From the NCBI RefSeq assembly GCF_016735675.1, contig NZ_JAERSG010000001.1, positions 1 through 64,000 on the forward strand: 64,000 nt of DNA. Direction: 5' to 3'. A model generated the notes under the pieces. The model had not been told where the DNA came from and did no database searches. It saw only the letters and a program-made list of their open reading frames with translations. The translations under genes were made by a program, and so were the position numbers. This DNA comes from Nocardioides baculatus. Its GTDB lineage: Bacteria > Actinomycetota > Actinomycetes > Propionibacteriales > Nocardioidaceae. Shown piece after piece: positions 1 to 6,834 of this stretch (position 1 is its first letter; each line of letters starts with the position of its first letter).

Positions 1-106
1 CCGCAAAGCAGAAGGAAAGACACCACGAGAGATCAAGCGATGCCTCAAACGAGCCGTCGCTCGACAGCTCTACCGACACCTCAATGACGCGGCCGCAGCG
101 GCTTGA
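1..106 (+). mobile_element. C-terminal end of an IS110-type transposase (partial)
   Basis: The first 34 codons at the left edge read in one frame to a TGA at 104-106 and give a basic tail containing GKTPREIKRCLKRAVARQLY. This pattern (GKT, then a CLKR-like helix, then an aromatic residue near the end) is what I know from the C-termini of IS110-family (Transposase_20) transposases, which lack terminal inverted repeats. The rest of the gene lies outside the window, so I cannot tell whether the element is intact. No terminal repeat is visible after the stop. Confidence 0.6.
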
Positions 107-120
107 CAGGACATAGAAGC

Positions 121-276
121 ATCACCGCCTGGCGCTACCGAACGACAGCGAACGGCTGCTGCGAGTGGACCAGCCCCCACGGCCACCACTACCGACGCGA
201 CCGCACCGGCACGCGACCGATCGACGAGCCCGAGACACCCGCGCCGCCCGGCATCCCACGACCCCGCCGACGATGA
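121..276 (+). pseudogene. C-terminal remnant of a DUF222/HNH endonuclease gene
   Basis: An open frame with no start codon runs from just after the transposase tail to TGA at 274-276. It encodes WRYRTTANGCCEWTSPHGHH followed by YRRDRTGT and a proline-rich end. The W-x-SPHGH-x-Y-x-RD-x-TGT pattern is typical of the extreme C-terminus of the DUF222 plus HNH (13E12 repeat) proteins that are abundant in actinobacteria. The DUF222 and HNH parts are missing, and the transposase tail sits directly in front of it, so truncation by an insertion is the simplest reading. Confidence 0.6.
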
Positions 277-394
277 CCCCGCACCGCACCCCGCCAGTCC
301 TCACGATGGCGGGGGCACGACCATGCCTGCTGTGCGCGAAGTACTGATCGCGGAAGATCCGGTTGTTCGCGGGGGTCGGCAGTCGAGTTGGTCC

Positions 395-787
395 ATGCTG
401 TTGCTCGTGACCACCCTCATCCTCATCGGTTACTGGAAGAGCGAACAGCAGCCGCAACTGCCCGACCCTCGAAGGTTCGTGGACCCGTCGTGGGATCGGG
501 ACGAGCGCGACCTGGTCGCTGGCTATCTCCGTGGCGGCCTCCCGGTCGTGCACATGATGGGCCACTCGCCGTGCCGCATGTGCTCGTCGCAGCAGAACGG
601 TGTCTCCGAACTCACAAACGGTGGCTACCTGTGGCCAGAGGGCTTCGCGCACTACGTCGCTGACCACGAGGTCAGGTTGCCCGACGAGTTCGTCCAGCAC
701 GCGATCGGTCGATTCGCGGACTTGGAGCAGGCAGCGGGGCGAGCGAGCAACGGCGCCGTCGACGCTTGGCTCGCGACGGTCGAGTAA
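395..787 (+). CDS. Small conserved hypothetical protein with CxxC and WPEG motifs
   Basis: This 130-residue protein begins MLLLVTTLILIGYW and continues with a stretch rich in proline and aspartate (LPDPRRFVDPSWD), a CRMC pair near residue 68, the motif NGGYLWPEGFAHYVADHEVR and LPDEFV. I recognise the pattern (YW, LPDP, VDPSW, CR-x-C, WPEG-x-HYV-x-H-x-VRLP) as a small actinobacterial family of unknown function; the CxxC and histidines might bind a metal. The frame stays open upstream to 323, but the ATG at 395 begins where the family-like sequence starts. It is convergent with the acetyltransferase gene. No function is assigned. Confidence 0.6.
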   Translation: MLLLVTTLILIGYWKSEQQPQLPDPRRFVDPSWDRDERDLVAGYLRGGLPVVHMMGHSPCRMCSSQQNGVSELTNGGYLWPEGFAHYVADHEVRLPDEFVQHAIGRFADLEQAAGRASNGAVDAWLATVE

Positions 788-790
788 CAA

Positions 791-834
791 CCGCTCATGT
801 CCGTGCACTCAACGTGGCAGATGCGGACGTTCGC
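791..834 (+). repeat. Dispersed short repeat, copy A
   Basis: The sequence GCTCATGTCCGTGCACTCAA leads into GGCAGATGCGGACGTTCG (816-833). Closely related copies occur at 1443-1490, 1535-1570 and 1828-1853, all on the same strand and all between genes. This copy starts a few bases after the stop codon at 785-787. Confidence 0.5.
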
Positions 835-890
835 AATGGTGACTCGTCCTCGCGGCGCAGCCTGAATCGCGACAAGAGCGACCGAAACGG

Positions 891-1388
891 TCAGTGCACG
901 TCTCGCCAGAGCATCAGGAGATCCACGGGACCGAGCGCGGGGTGCAAGAAGCCCCCGGGTGCGGCGCCGATGATGCGGAAACCTTCGGATTCGTAGAGTT
1001 GCACCGCGCTCTCGTTCGAGGCCACCACGGCGTTGAACTGGATGCCGCGAAAGCCGTGCTTGGTCGTCCAGTCGATCATGTCGCGCACGAGCGCTCGGCC
1101 GACGCCCCGACCTCTTGCCGGGGCCGCCACCATGAACGAGCCGGACGCGACGTGCGAACCCTGGTTAGGGCGGTTGGCGTACATGTTGGCGGTGCCGAGG
1201 ACTTGACCCTCTTCGTCGCAGGCAAGGACGACCCGCCCGGGGTGCTGAGTCATCCATGAAGCGCGCATCGCATCTTCGTTCGGGGCTGCCTCCATTGCGA
1301 ACGTCTCCTGAGAGGCCGCCACCTCTTTGATGATCGGCCAGATTGAGGGCCAGTCTGCGTCGGTGGCGGGCCGGACAACGAACGTCAT
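891..1388 (-). CDS. GNAT-family N-acetyltransferase
   Basis: The 165-residue protein from the ATG at 1388 (MTFVVRPATDADW) covers one GNAT domain. It carries the acetyl-CoA pyrophosphate loop in RGRGVGRAL, the upstream beta strand SGSFMVAAPA, and the C-terminal NESAVQLYESEGF motif of this superfamily. It probably transfers an acetyl group from acetyl-CoA to an amine on a small molecule or protein in the cytoplasm; the substrate cannot be read from sequence. The frame extends 14 codons upstream, but those residues precede the normal GNAT start and were excluded. It is a single-gene unit convergent with the small hypothetical gene. Confidence 0.85.
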   Translation of the reverse strand: MTFVVRPATDADWPSIWPIIKEVAASQETFAMEAAPNEDAMRASWMTQHPGRVVLACDEEGQVLGTANMYANRPNQGSHVASGSFMVAAPARGRGVGRALVRDMIDWTTKHGFRGIQFNAVVASNESAVQLYESEGFRIIGAAPGGFLHPALGPVDLLMLWRDVH

Positions 1389-1442
1389 GAGGCCACCACA
1401 GCGGATGCAGCTCGCGTGCCGCAACCGCAATTTGGCGATGCT

Positions 1443-1490
1443 CGCTCATTGGCATATCCGTGCATTCAACGCGGCAGATCCCGATGTCAG
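1443..1490 (+). repeat. Dispersed short repeat, copy B
   Basis: GCTCATTGGCATATCCGTGC and then ATTCAAC, followed by GGCAGATCCCGATGTCAG at 1473-1490, resembles copies A and D in its first half and copies A and C in its second. It lies upstream of the acetyltransferase gene. Confidence 0.5.
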
Positions 1491-1534
1491 ATCTGTGGCT
1501 CTGTGCGGTTGCTGCGGTTTATCAGCCGCACCAC

Positions 1535-1570
1535 AGCTACCGCACTAACTGCGGCAGATCCGGACGTTCG
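1535..1570 (+). repeat. Dispersed short repeat, copy C
   Basis: CCGCACTAACTGC is followed by GGCAGATCCGGACGTTCG (1553-1570), matching the core of copy A with one difference. It lies just past the end of the small gene at 1583-1810. Confidence 0.5.
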
Positions 1571-1582
1571 GGCGACGCTGAG

Positions 1583-1810
1583 TCAGTGAACCTCGCGTCT
1601 GATGACTGCGAGCATCGTCGGGAACAGGTGACAGAACTCGCCGCCGCCCCACGAGTCGACCAGCCCGCCGACGTCCTCCATCGCGTCCCACAAGGGCTGC
1701 GACGCCCGGACGAGCGTCTCCGCGTCCGCTGCGCGTACGTCCAAAGCCGTAGCGACGGCCAAGACGACCTCTCGGCGCGACTCCGTCGGCAGATCATCGA
1801 GCGGGTCCAT
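1583..1810 (-). CDS. Small hypothetical protein (75 aa)
   Basis: This 75-residue acidic protein (MDPLDDLPTESRREVVLAVA...) has no cysteine-rich, membrane or signal segment and I do not recognise it. Support for a real gene comes from the upstream sequence: TAGAGT at 1817-1822 (complement strand) ends 6 nt before the ATG, the geometry of a leaderless actinobacterial transcript. Copies C and D of the dispersed repeat flank it. The opposite strand also has an open frame here, which I consider less likely because it has no comparable start signal. Confidence 0.55.
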   Translation of the reverse strand: MDPLDDLPTESRREVVLAVATALDVRAADAETLVRASQPLWDAMEDVGGLVDSWGGGEFCHLFPTMLAVIRREVH

Positions 1811-1827
1811 GGTCGAACTCTAGGTCG

Positions 1828-1853
1828 CGCTCATCGGCAGATCCGCGCACTCG
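1828..1853 (+). repeat. Dispersed short repeat, copy D
   Basis: GCTCATCGGCAGATCCGCGC and then ACTCG combines the GCTCAT lead of copies A and B with the GGCAGATCC core. It lies between the divergent small gene and the nitrilase-fold hydrolase gene. Confidence 0.45.
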
Positions 1854-1944
1854 CAGCCGCACGTCGGTGCGTCCGATGGCGGCTCCTCCCCTGGACACGC
1901 CACGGGCAGCCGCCCATGTCAGCGGCACCTGCAAGGATCCGCGG

Positions 1945-2772
1945 GTGAGCCTCGCGATCGCCACCTGCCAGCCCACCGCGTCTGCCGATGTCCGCGCGAA
2001 TGGCGCTGAGGTCCGGCGCTTGCTCCGGGAGTCCGCGGCGGCGGGCGCGCGGCTGGCCCACTTCCCGGAGGGGTTCCTCTCGGGATACGCGGTGGCGGAC
2101 GTGACGACGTGGGAGGCCGTTGACTGGACCGTGGTCCGTGACGAGCTCGAGCAGGTGGCCGCCCTGGCCGGCGAGCTGGGGATCTGGGTGGTGCTCGGGT
2201 CTGCCCACCCGCTGACCGCGCCCCACTGGCCGCACAACAGCCTCTACGTGATCTCCGAGGAGGGGAAGCTGGTCGATCGCTACGACAAGCGGAAGTGCTC
2301 GCACACCGAGGTCACCCGGTTCTACACGCCGGGGTTCGAGGCGGTGGTCTTCGACGTCGACGGCTTCCGGTTCGGCTTGGCGATCTGCATCGAGATCAAC
2401 TTCCCCGACGTGTTCGCGGACTACGACCGGCTCGGCGTCGACTGCATGTTGGTCTCGGCCTATCCGGTCGACTCGATCTTCGCGACCAAGGCTCGCGCCT
2501 ACGCCGCGATCCACAACCACTGGCTCAGCCTGTCGGTGCCGGCGCAGACCTCGCACCTGTTCCACTCGGGACTCATCGGGCCCCACGGCGAGGTGCTGGC
2601 AGACGTGGGCGGCGACCCCGGGCTGGTCGTGGGGACGCTGGACCGGGAAGACCCCGCACTGCACGTCGCGCTCGACCTTGCTCGCCCGTGGCGGGCAACG
2701 GCGCGGTCCGGCGAGATCTACCAGGAGCGCCGGGTCAGTGACGAGCGCAGCCGGGTGCGCACCGAGTTCTGA
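1945..2772 (+). CDS. Carbon-nitrogen hydrolase (nitrilase superfamily)
   Basis: The 275-residue product has the Glu-Lys-Cys triad of the nitrilase superfamily: Glu42 in FPEGF, a lysine in YDKRKC (about residue 115-117) and Cys148 in LAICIEINFPD. Family members hydrolyse amides, nitriles or carbamoyl groups of small molecules; the Cys-Ile-Glu setting is an amidase or carbamoylase-like variant, but the substrate is unknown. I chose the GTG at 1945 because AAGGA sits 7 nt upstream and the family fold begins there (VSLAIATCQP). An ATG further upstream would add 26 residues with no family similarity. It stands alone and is convergent with the alcohol dehydrogenase gene. Confidence 0.85.
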   Translation: MSLAIATCQPTASADVRANGAEVRRLLRESAAAGARLAHFPEGFLSGYAVADVTTWEAVDWTVVRDELEQVAALAGELGIWVVLGSAHPLTAPHWPHNSLYVISEEGKLVDRYDKRKCSHTEVTRFYTPGFEAVVFDVDGFRFGLAICIEINFPDVFADYDRLGVDCMLVSAYPVDSIFATKARAYAAIHNHWLSLSVPAQTSHLFHSGLIGPHGEVLADVGGDPGLVVGTLDREDPALHVALDLARPWRATARSGEIYQERRVSDERSRVRTEF

Positions 2773-2796
2773 CGGGCGGCGTGCCCGAGAGACAGG

Positions 2797-4068
2797 TCAC
2801 CAGTGGTGGAGCGAGCCCTGGAACACCGTCGCGAGGTCGTCCGGCGTCACGTCGATCGGCGCGACCGCAAGGAGCCGCTGCTGCTTCACCGCGCCGTCCA
2901 CGAGGTCGCTGACATCACCCTCGACGTAACCGATCTCGGCCAGGCCGCTGGGCAGGCCCACGTCGCGGATCAGGCCGCGCAGCACGGCCGGGAGGGTGTC
3001 CGGGCCGCCCGAGGCGACCGACCCGCCGAGCAGCGCCGCCGCCCGGAGGTGCCGCTCGGGCGAGGCCTCGAAGGTCAGCGCGAACGCGGCGGGCGCGGTC
3101 ATCACCACCGCCATCCCGTGCGGGACGATCGGCTCGTCGTCGGGGTAGCCGGCGGGGCGGTAGTCGCGGACGCGACCGGCGATCGGGTACGCGCAGGCGT
3201 GCGGCACGTGGACGCCGGCGTTGCCGAAGCCGAGCCCGGCAAACGTGGCGGCCAGCGCCATCTGCTCGCGGGCCTCGCCGTCGGAGCCGTCGCGCACGGC
3301 CGTACGGAACGCACCCGCCAGCAGCGACAGCGCCTTCTCCGACCACATGTCGGCGATCGGGTTCGCGCCGCAGTAGGGGACCCGCTGCTCCGGCTGCTTC
3401 GCGTCGTAGTCGCCGAACCAGCGCGCGGTCCAGCTCTCGAGCGCGTGGCAGAGGATGTCCATCCCGCACGACGCGGTCACCATCGCGGGTTGCGTCATCG
3501 TGAGGTCCGGGTCGACCACCGCGAGCGTCGGCCGCAGCCGTGCGTGCGAGATGCCGGTCTTGACCTTGAGCGCGAGCACGTCGAGCACGCAGATCGTGGT
3601 CGACTCGGCACCGGTGCCGGTCGTGGTCGGTACGGCGACCAGCGGGAGCAGCGGTCGCTCCGGGGCGCGACCGCCACCGACGGGCGCATTGACGTAGTCC
3701 ATCAGCTCGCCGTCGTTGGTGAGGAGCAGGTCGACGGCCTTGGCGGTGTCGATCGCCGAGCCACCGCCGACAGCGACGACCGCGTCGAACGGCGCCGCGT
3801 CCCGGGCGAACGCGACCGCCTCCTCCATCGAGGCGTCCGTCGGCTCGACGCGCGCTGCGGCGAACACCACGACGTCGAGCCCGCGGGCGCGGATGCCCTC
3901 GGCGACGCGCTCCGGGTGCCCGGTCGCCGCGACCCCCGGGTCGGTCACCAGCAGCACCCGGCTCGCCCCAACGGGGCACAGCTGCTGGACGTCCCAGCCG
4001 ATCTCGGAGCTCGCACCCCGGCCGAACTTCAGGCCGGGAGCGGCGTAGGTGAACACGGACTCGCTCAC
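2797..4068 (-). CDS. Iron-containing alcohol dehydrogenase, hydroxyacid-oxoacid transhydrogenase type
   Basis: The 423-residue protein has the group III alcohol dehydrogenase layout: NAD-binding GGGSAIDTAK, VPTTTGTGAE, and metal ligands in the DILCHALE and VPHACAYPI-VPHG regions. Segments such as FAGLGFGNAGVHVPHACAYP, the YPDDEPIVPHG stretch and the PYCGANPIADMW insert match what I know of hydroxyacid-oxoacid transhydrogenase (human ADHFE1 type), which interconverts 4-hydroxybutyrate plus 2-oxoglutarate with succinate semialdehyde plus 2-hydroxyglutarate. Simple alcohol dehydrogenase activity cannot be excluded. It starts at a GTG overlapping the stop of the tandem Nudix gene by 4 nt (GTGA), so the two are translationally coupled. 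Confidence 0.85.
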   Translation of the reverse strand: MSESVFTYAAPGLKFGRGASSEIGWDVQQLCPVGASRVLLVTDPGVAATGHPERVAEGIRARGLDVVVFAAARVEPTDASMEEAVAFARDAAPFDAVVAVGGGSAIDTAKAVDLLLTNDGELMDYVNAPVGGGRAPERPLLPLVAVPTTTGTGAESTTICVLDVLALKVKTGISHARLRPTLAVVDPDLTMTQPAMVTASCGMDILCHALESWTARWFGDYDAKQPEQRVPYCGANPIADMWSEKALSLLAGAFRTAVRDGSDGEAREQMALAATFAGLGFGNAGVHVPHACAYPIAGRVRDYRPAGYPDDEPIVPHGMAVVMTAPAAFALTFEASPERHLRAAALLGGSVASGGPDTLPAVLRGLIRDVGLPSGLAEIGYVEGDVSDLVDGAVKQQRLLAVAPIDVTPDDLATVFQGSLHHW

Positions 4069-4952
4069 GACACGACCTCCAGTGCGTAGGTCACCACGTC
4101 GAGCACCTCGACCCGACCGGTGCGGACGTCGGCGACCGGCACCCAGGCGGCGGACTCGGTCGTGCCGTCGACCTCCCGCACGGTCGGCTCACCCTCGCCC
4201 ACGGTGGCGGCGAAGAGCAGGTGGACGCCGTGGTAGTCCTCGAGCCGGCCCGACGGCGCGGTGCCGGAGAAGTGGGTGTCGTGGACGCCGACCAGCGCCC
4301 CGACCTCGCACGCCAGGCCGCACTCCTCCTCGACCTCGCGCGCGAGCGCCACGGACGGGTGCTCGCCGTGGTCGATCCCACCGCCCGGGAGGGTCCACCG
4401 GCCCGGGTGCGCGGCGCGGGCCGAGAGCCGGGTGAGGAGGATGTCGGTGCCGCGCAGCACGACGGCGTACGCCGCCACCCGCTGCAGCCGGAAGGGCAGG
4501 TGGTCGGCGAGCGCCTCACCGACCAGGCCAGCTGTCGGGACGGCGCCGGACAGGACGTCGTCGAACGGCTTCCAGGCCGCGTCGACGGTCGAGCCGTCCA
4601 CCTCCAGCACGCGGGGCTCAGGCGCGTCGGGGGCCACCCAGCCGGCGAAGACGATCCGGATCGCGTGGGCGTTCACGAGCTGCCCGTCGCGGGACGCGCG
4701 CGGCAGGTGGGAGCTGTAGACGTGGGCTGTTTCGCTGACCGTCGCGTCGAGCCCGGTCTCCTCGTGGATCTCGCGGACGACCGCCAGCCGCGGGTCCTCG
4801 CCGTGGTCGACGCCGCCGCCCGGGAGGGTCCACAGCTCGGTGCGCGAGACCTTCGGCGCGAGCCGGCTCAGCAGCACCTCGATGCGGCCCGCGCGCTCGC
4901 GCAGCAGGACGGCGTACGCCCCCACGCGCTGTCGCTGCGGAAGGGATGACAT
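4065..4952 (-). CDS. Protein with two tandem Nudix hydrolase domains
   Basis: This 295-residue protein holds two complete Nudix domains. The first box is GGVDHGEDPRLAVVREIHEE with TGL following (about residues 46-68); the second is GGIDHGEHPSVALAREVEEE with CGL following. Both keep the G-x5-E-x7-RE-x2-EE-x-G signature, so both may bind metal and hydrolyse a nucleoside diphosphate-linked substrate; the substrate is unknown. The protein is an internal duplication, each half opening with a VAAYAV/VGAYAV strand. It is the first gene of a two-gene unit with the alcohol dehydrogenase. TAGGTT lies 6 nt before the ATG, indicating a leaderless transcript. Confidence 0.85.
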   Translation of the reverse strand: MSSLPQRQRVGAYAVLLRERAGRIEVLLSRLAPKVSRTELWTLPGGGVDHGEDPRLAVVREIHEETGLDATVSETAHVYSSHLPRASRDGQLVNAHAIRIVFAGWVAPDAPEPRVLEVDGSTVDAAWKPFDDVLSGAVPTAGLVGEALADHLPFRLQRVAAYAVVLRGTDILLTRLSARAAHPGRWTLPGGGIDHGEHPSVALAREVEEECGLACEVGALVGVHDTHFSGTAPSGRLEDYHGVHLLFAATVGEGEPTVREVDGTTESAAWVPVADVRTGRVEVLDVVTYALEVVS

Positions 4953-4958
4953 GGACCC

Positions 4959-4987
4959 AACCTAGTGAAGTCCTCGTGAAGTACGGT
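4959..4987. promoter_or_regulatory. Divergent leaderless promoters
   Basis: On the complement strand TAGGTT (4959-4964) ends 6 nt before the ATG of the Nudix gene. On the plus strand TACGGT (4982-4987) ends 6 nt before the GTG at 4994. Both fit a -10 box with transcription starting at the first base of the start codon. No clear -35 boxes are seen. Confidence 0.5.
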
Positions 4988-4993
4988 GACGCC

Positions 4994-6025
4994 GTGTCCC
5001 CCGCGTCCCGTGATCCGTGGCTCGACAACGTGAAGATGGTCCTCGTCACCCTGGTGGTCATCGGGCACGCCATCGGGCTGGTCGAGGCCACCGCCGGCAG
5101 CCACTGGGTCTACGACTTCATCTACCTCTGGCACATCCCCGCGTTCGTCTTCGTGAGCGGCTACCTCTCGAAGTCGTTCGAGTGGGACCGGCGCCGGATG
5201 AAGAGCCTGCTCTACACCCTCGCGATCCCCTACCTGCTCTTCGAGCCGGCACTCTTCTACTTCCGTCGTGACGTCATCGGCGAGGGCGTGGAGTACCCGC
5301 TGTGGATCGAGCCGCACTGGACGATGTGGTACCTGATCGTGCTGCTCATGTGGCGACTGATCACGCCGATCCTCAAGCGCCACTGGCTGTTCCTGCCGCT
5401 GTCGGTGATCGTCAGCCTGGCTGGCGGCCTGTGGGACACCGAGGCGCTGATGATCCCGCGCTTCCTGGGCCTGTTGCCCTTCTTCGTGCTCGGCCTCCAC
5501 CTCAAGCCGCGCCACCTCGCCCGCCTCGACGACGTCTGGGTGCGGGTGGCTGCCGTGCCGACGCTGATCGGCATCGGCGTGATGGCGGCCTACACCGACA
5601 CGTGGGCCGACGCCGCGCTGCTCTGGTACGACACGGGCTACAGCGAGATCCCCATCGACAACGAGATCGTGTTCCAGACCCGGCTGACGGTCATGATGGT
5701 CGGCCTGCTCGGTGCGTTCGCGGCGATGTCGCTGATCCCGCGCCGATCGCTCGGCTGGTTCACCACGATGGGCACCGCGACGATGGTGATCTACCTGTTC
5801 CACGGCTTCGTCATCAAGTCGTTCCTGGGCCTCGGATACCCGGACTTCACCGCCGCCTACCCCGTGCTGGGGCTGGTGCTGACGATCCTCGGGGCGGTCG
5901 GCCTCGCACTGCTGCTGGCCAGCCCGCCCGTACGCCGCGTGCTGGAGCCGTTCACCAACCCGCTGGGCTGGATCGAGAAGCGCCGCGCGGACCGGCGTCC
6001 CAGCCCGGCCCCCACGTCGGGCTGA
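4994..6025 (+). CDS. Membrane acyltransferase (acyltransferase 3 family)
   Basis: The 343-residue protein opens with DPWLDNVKMVLVTLVVIGHA, the usual N-terminal pattern of acyltransferase 3 proteins, in which the helix-borne His is essential. About ten hydrophobic helices follow, including HIPAFVFVSGYL, WTMWYLIVLLMW and ATMVIYLFHGF. Members transfer acyl groups, often acetyl, to sugars or cell-envelope molecules across the membrane; it resembles the fucose 4-O-acetylase-like branch. I chose the GTG at 4994 because a -10-like TACGGT lies exactly 6 nt before it; earlier ATG and GTG codons are possible. Its 3-prime end overlaps the convergent PlsC-like gene by 74 nt. Confidence 0.8.
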   Translation: MSPASRDPWLDNVKMVLVTLVVIGHAIGLVEATAGSHWVYDFIYLWHIPAFVFVSGYLSKSFEWDRRRMKSLLYTLAIPYLLFEPALFYFRRDVIGEGVEYPLWIEPHWTMWYLIVLLMWRLITPILKRHWLFLPLSVIVSLAGGLWDTEALMIPRFLGLLPFFVLGLHLKPRHLARLDDVWVRVAAVPTLIGIGVMAAYTDTWADAALLWYDTGYSEIPIDNEIVFQTRLTVMMVGLLGAFAAMSLIPRRSLGWFTTMGTATMVIYLFHGFVIKSFLGLGYPDFTAAYPVLGLVLTILGAVGLALLLASPPVRRVLEPFTNPLGWIEKRRADRRPSPAPTSG

Positions 6026-6785
6026 CCGCCGAGCGCGGCACGGAGTCGAGCCCGGCCGCCTCCGCGCGGGTGGGCGCGGTGCCGCCGAGGTGCGCAGGGT
6101 GCCACGGCGCCCGCTCACCCTTGCTCGGGACGTGGTGCGGCAGCCGCTGGAGTCCCTCGAGCTGCTCGGTGATCACGGTGCCGAGACGCTGCGTGAACCC
6201 GGCGATGTCCTCGCCGGGTGCGAACGAGAGGGGCTGGCCGAAGGACAGGTCGACCCGGCGTCCGCGCTGCAGGCTCGGCCGCGGCTTCCTGCCGCGCGCA
6301 TCGGGACGACCGACCGACCACAGCCGCTGGGAGCCCCAGATCGCGAGCGGCACGACCGGAGCGCCCGTCTCACGGGCCAGGCTGGCCACCCCGGGCATCA
6401 GGGCGCGGACCGTGTAGGAGTAGCTGATCCCCGCCTCGGGGAACACGCCCACCGCCTCGCCCGCGCGCAGCTGTCGACGTGCCTGGAGGTACGCCGCCGC
6501 GGGCGCCTCGCGGTCGACGGGGACGTGCTGCATCCGGTCCATCGCCGCCCGCACGAGGGGCAGGCGCCAGACGTCGTGCCGGCACAGGAAGCGGACGTAG
6601 CGACCCCGCTCGACGGCGGCCTGCTCGATCAGCACGAAGTCGGGGTAGCTCACGTGGTTGGCCGCCACGATCACCGGCCCGCTCGCGGGCAGGTGCTCGA
6701 GCCCCGTCCACCTCGTGTCCACCCCCAGCAGGCGGATCACGCCGCGGCCCAGGACGTTGGTCACCCGGTAGACGCGCTCGCTCAT
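5952..6785 (-). CDS. 1-acylglycerol-3-phosphate acyltransferase-like protein (PlsC family)
   Basis: The 277-residue protein has the PlsC signatures: NHVSYPDF (HX4D catalytic motif, about residue 43-48), FLCRHDVW, and VFPEAGIS. The enzyme family adds a fatty acyl chain to lysophosphatidate in membrane lipid synthesis, acting at the inner face of the membrane. The catalytic part ends near residue 210; the last 60 or so residues are proline- and arginine-rich, low in structure, and overlap the convergent acyltransferase gene by 74 nt. This tail is probably dispensable. The gene reads in the same direction as the flavoprotein gene 50 nt upstream. Confidence 0.85.
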   Translation of the reverse strand: MSERVYRVTNVLGRGVIRLLGVDTRWTGLEHLPASGPVIVAANHVSYPDFVLIEQAAVERGRYVRFLCRHDVWRLPLVRAAMDRMQHVPVDREAPAAAYLQARRQLRAGEAVGVFPEAGISYSYTVRALMPGVASLARETGAPVVPLAIWGSQRLWSVGRPDARGRKPRPSLQRGRRVDLSFGQPLSFAPGEDIAGFTQRLGTVITEQLEGLQRLPHHVPSKGERAPWHPAHLGGTAPTRAEAAGLDSVPRSAVSPTWGPGWDAGPRGASRSSPAGW

Positions 6786-6834
6786 GGTGCTGGTTCGTCG
6801 CGCAGGCGACGTCGGATCGGCTCCGGGACGAGGA

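Noticed and set aside
165..347. A 60-codon frame overlapping the HNH remnant
   Set aside because: It lies in a different frame from the recognisable HNH tail and gives an arginine-proline-rich sequence with no start signal.
1460..1948. Plus-strand frame across the small 75-residue gene
   Set aside because: The complement-strand gene has a leaderless promoter signature, while this frame runs through three repeat copies and has an arginine-rich shadow composition.
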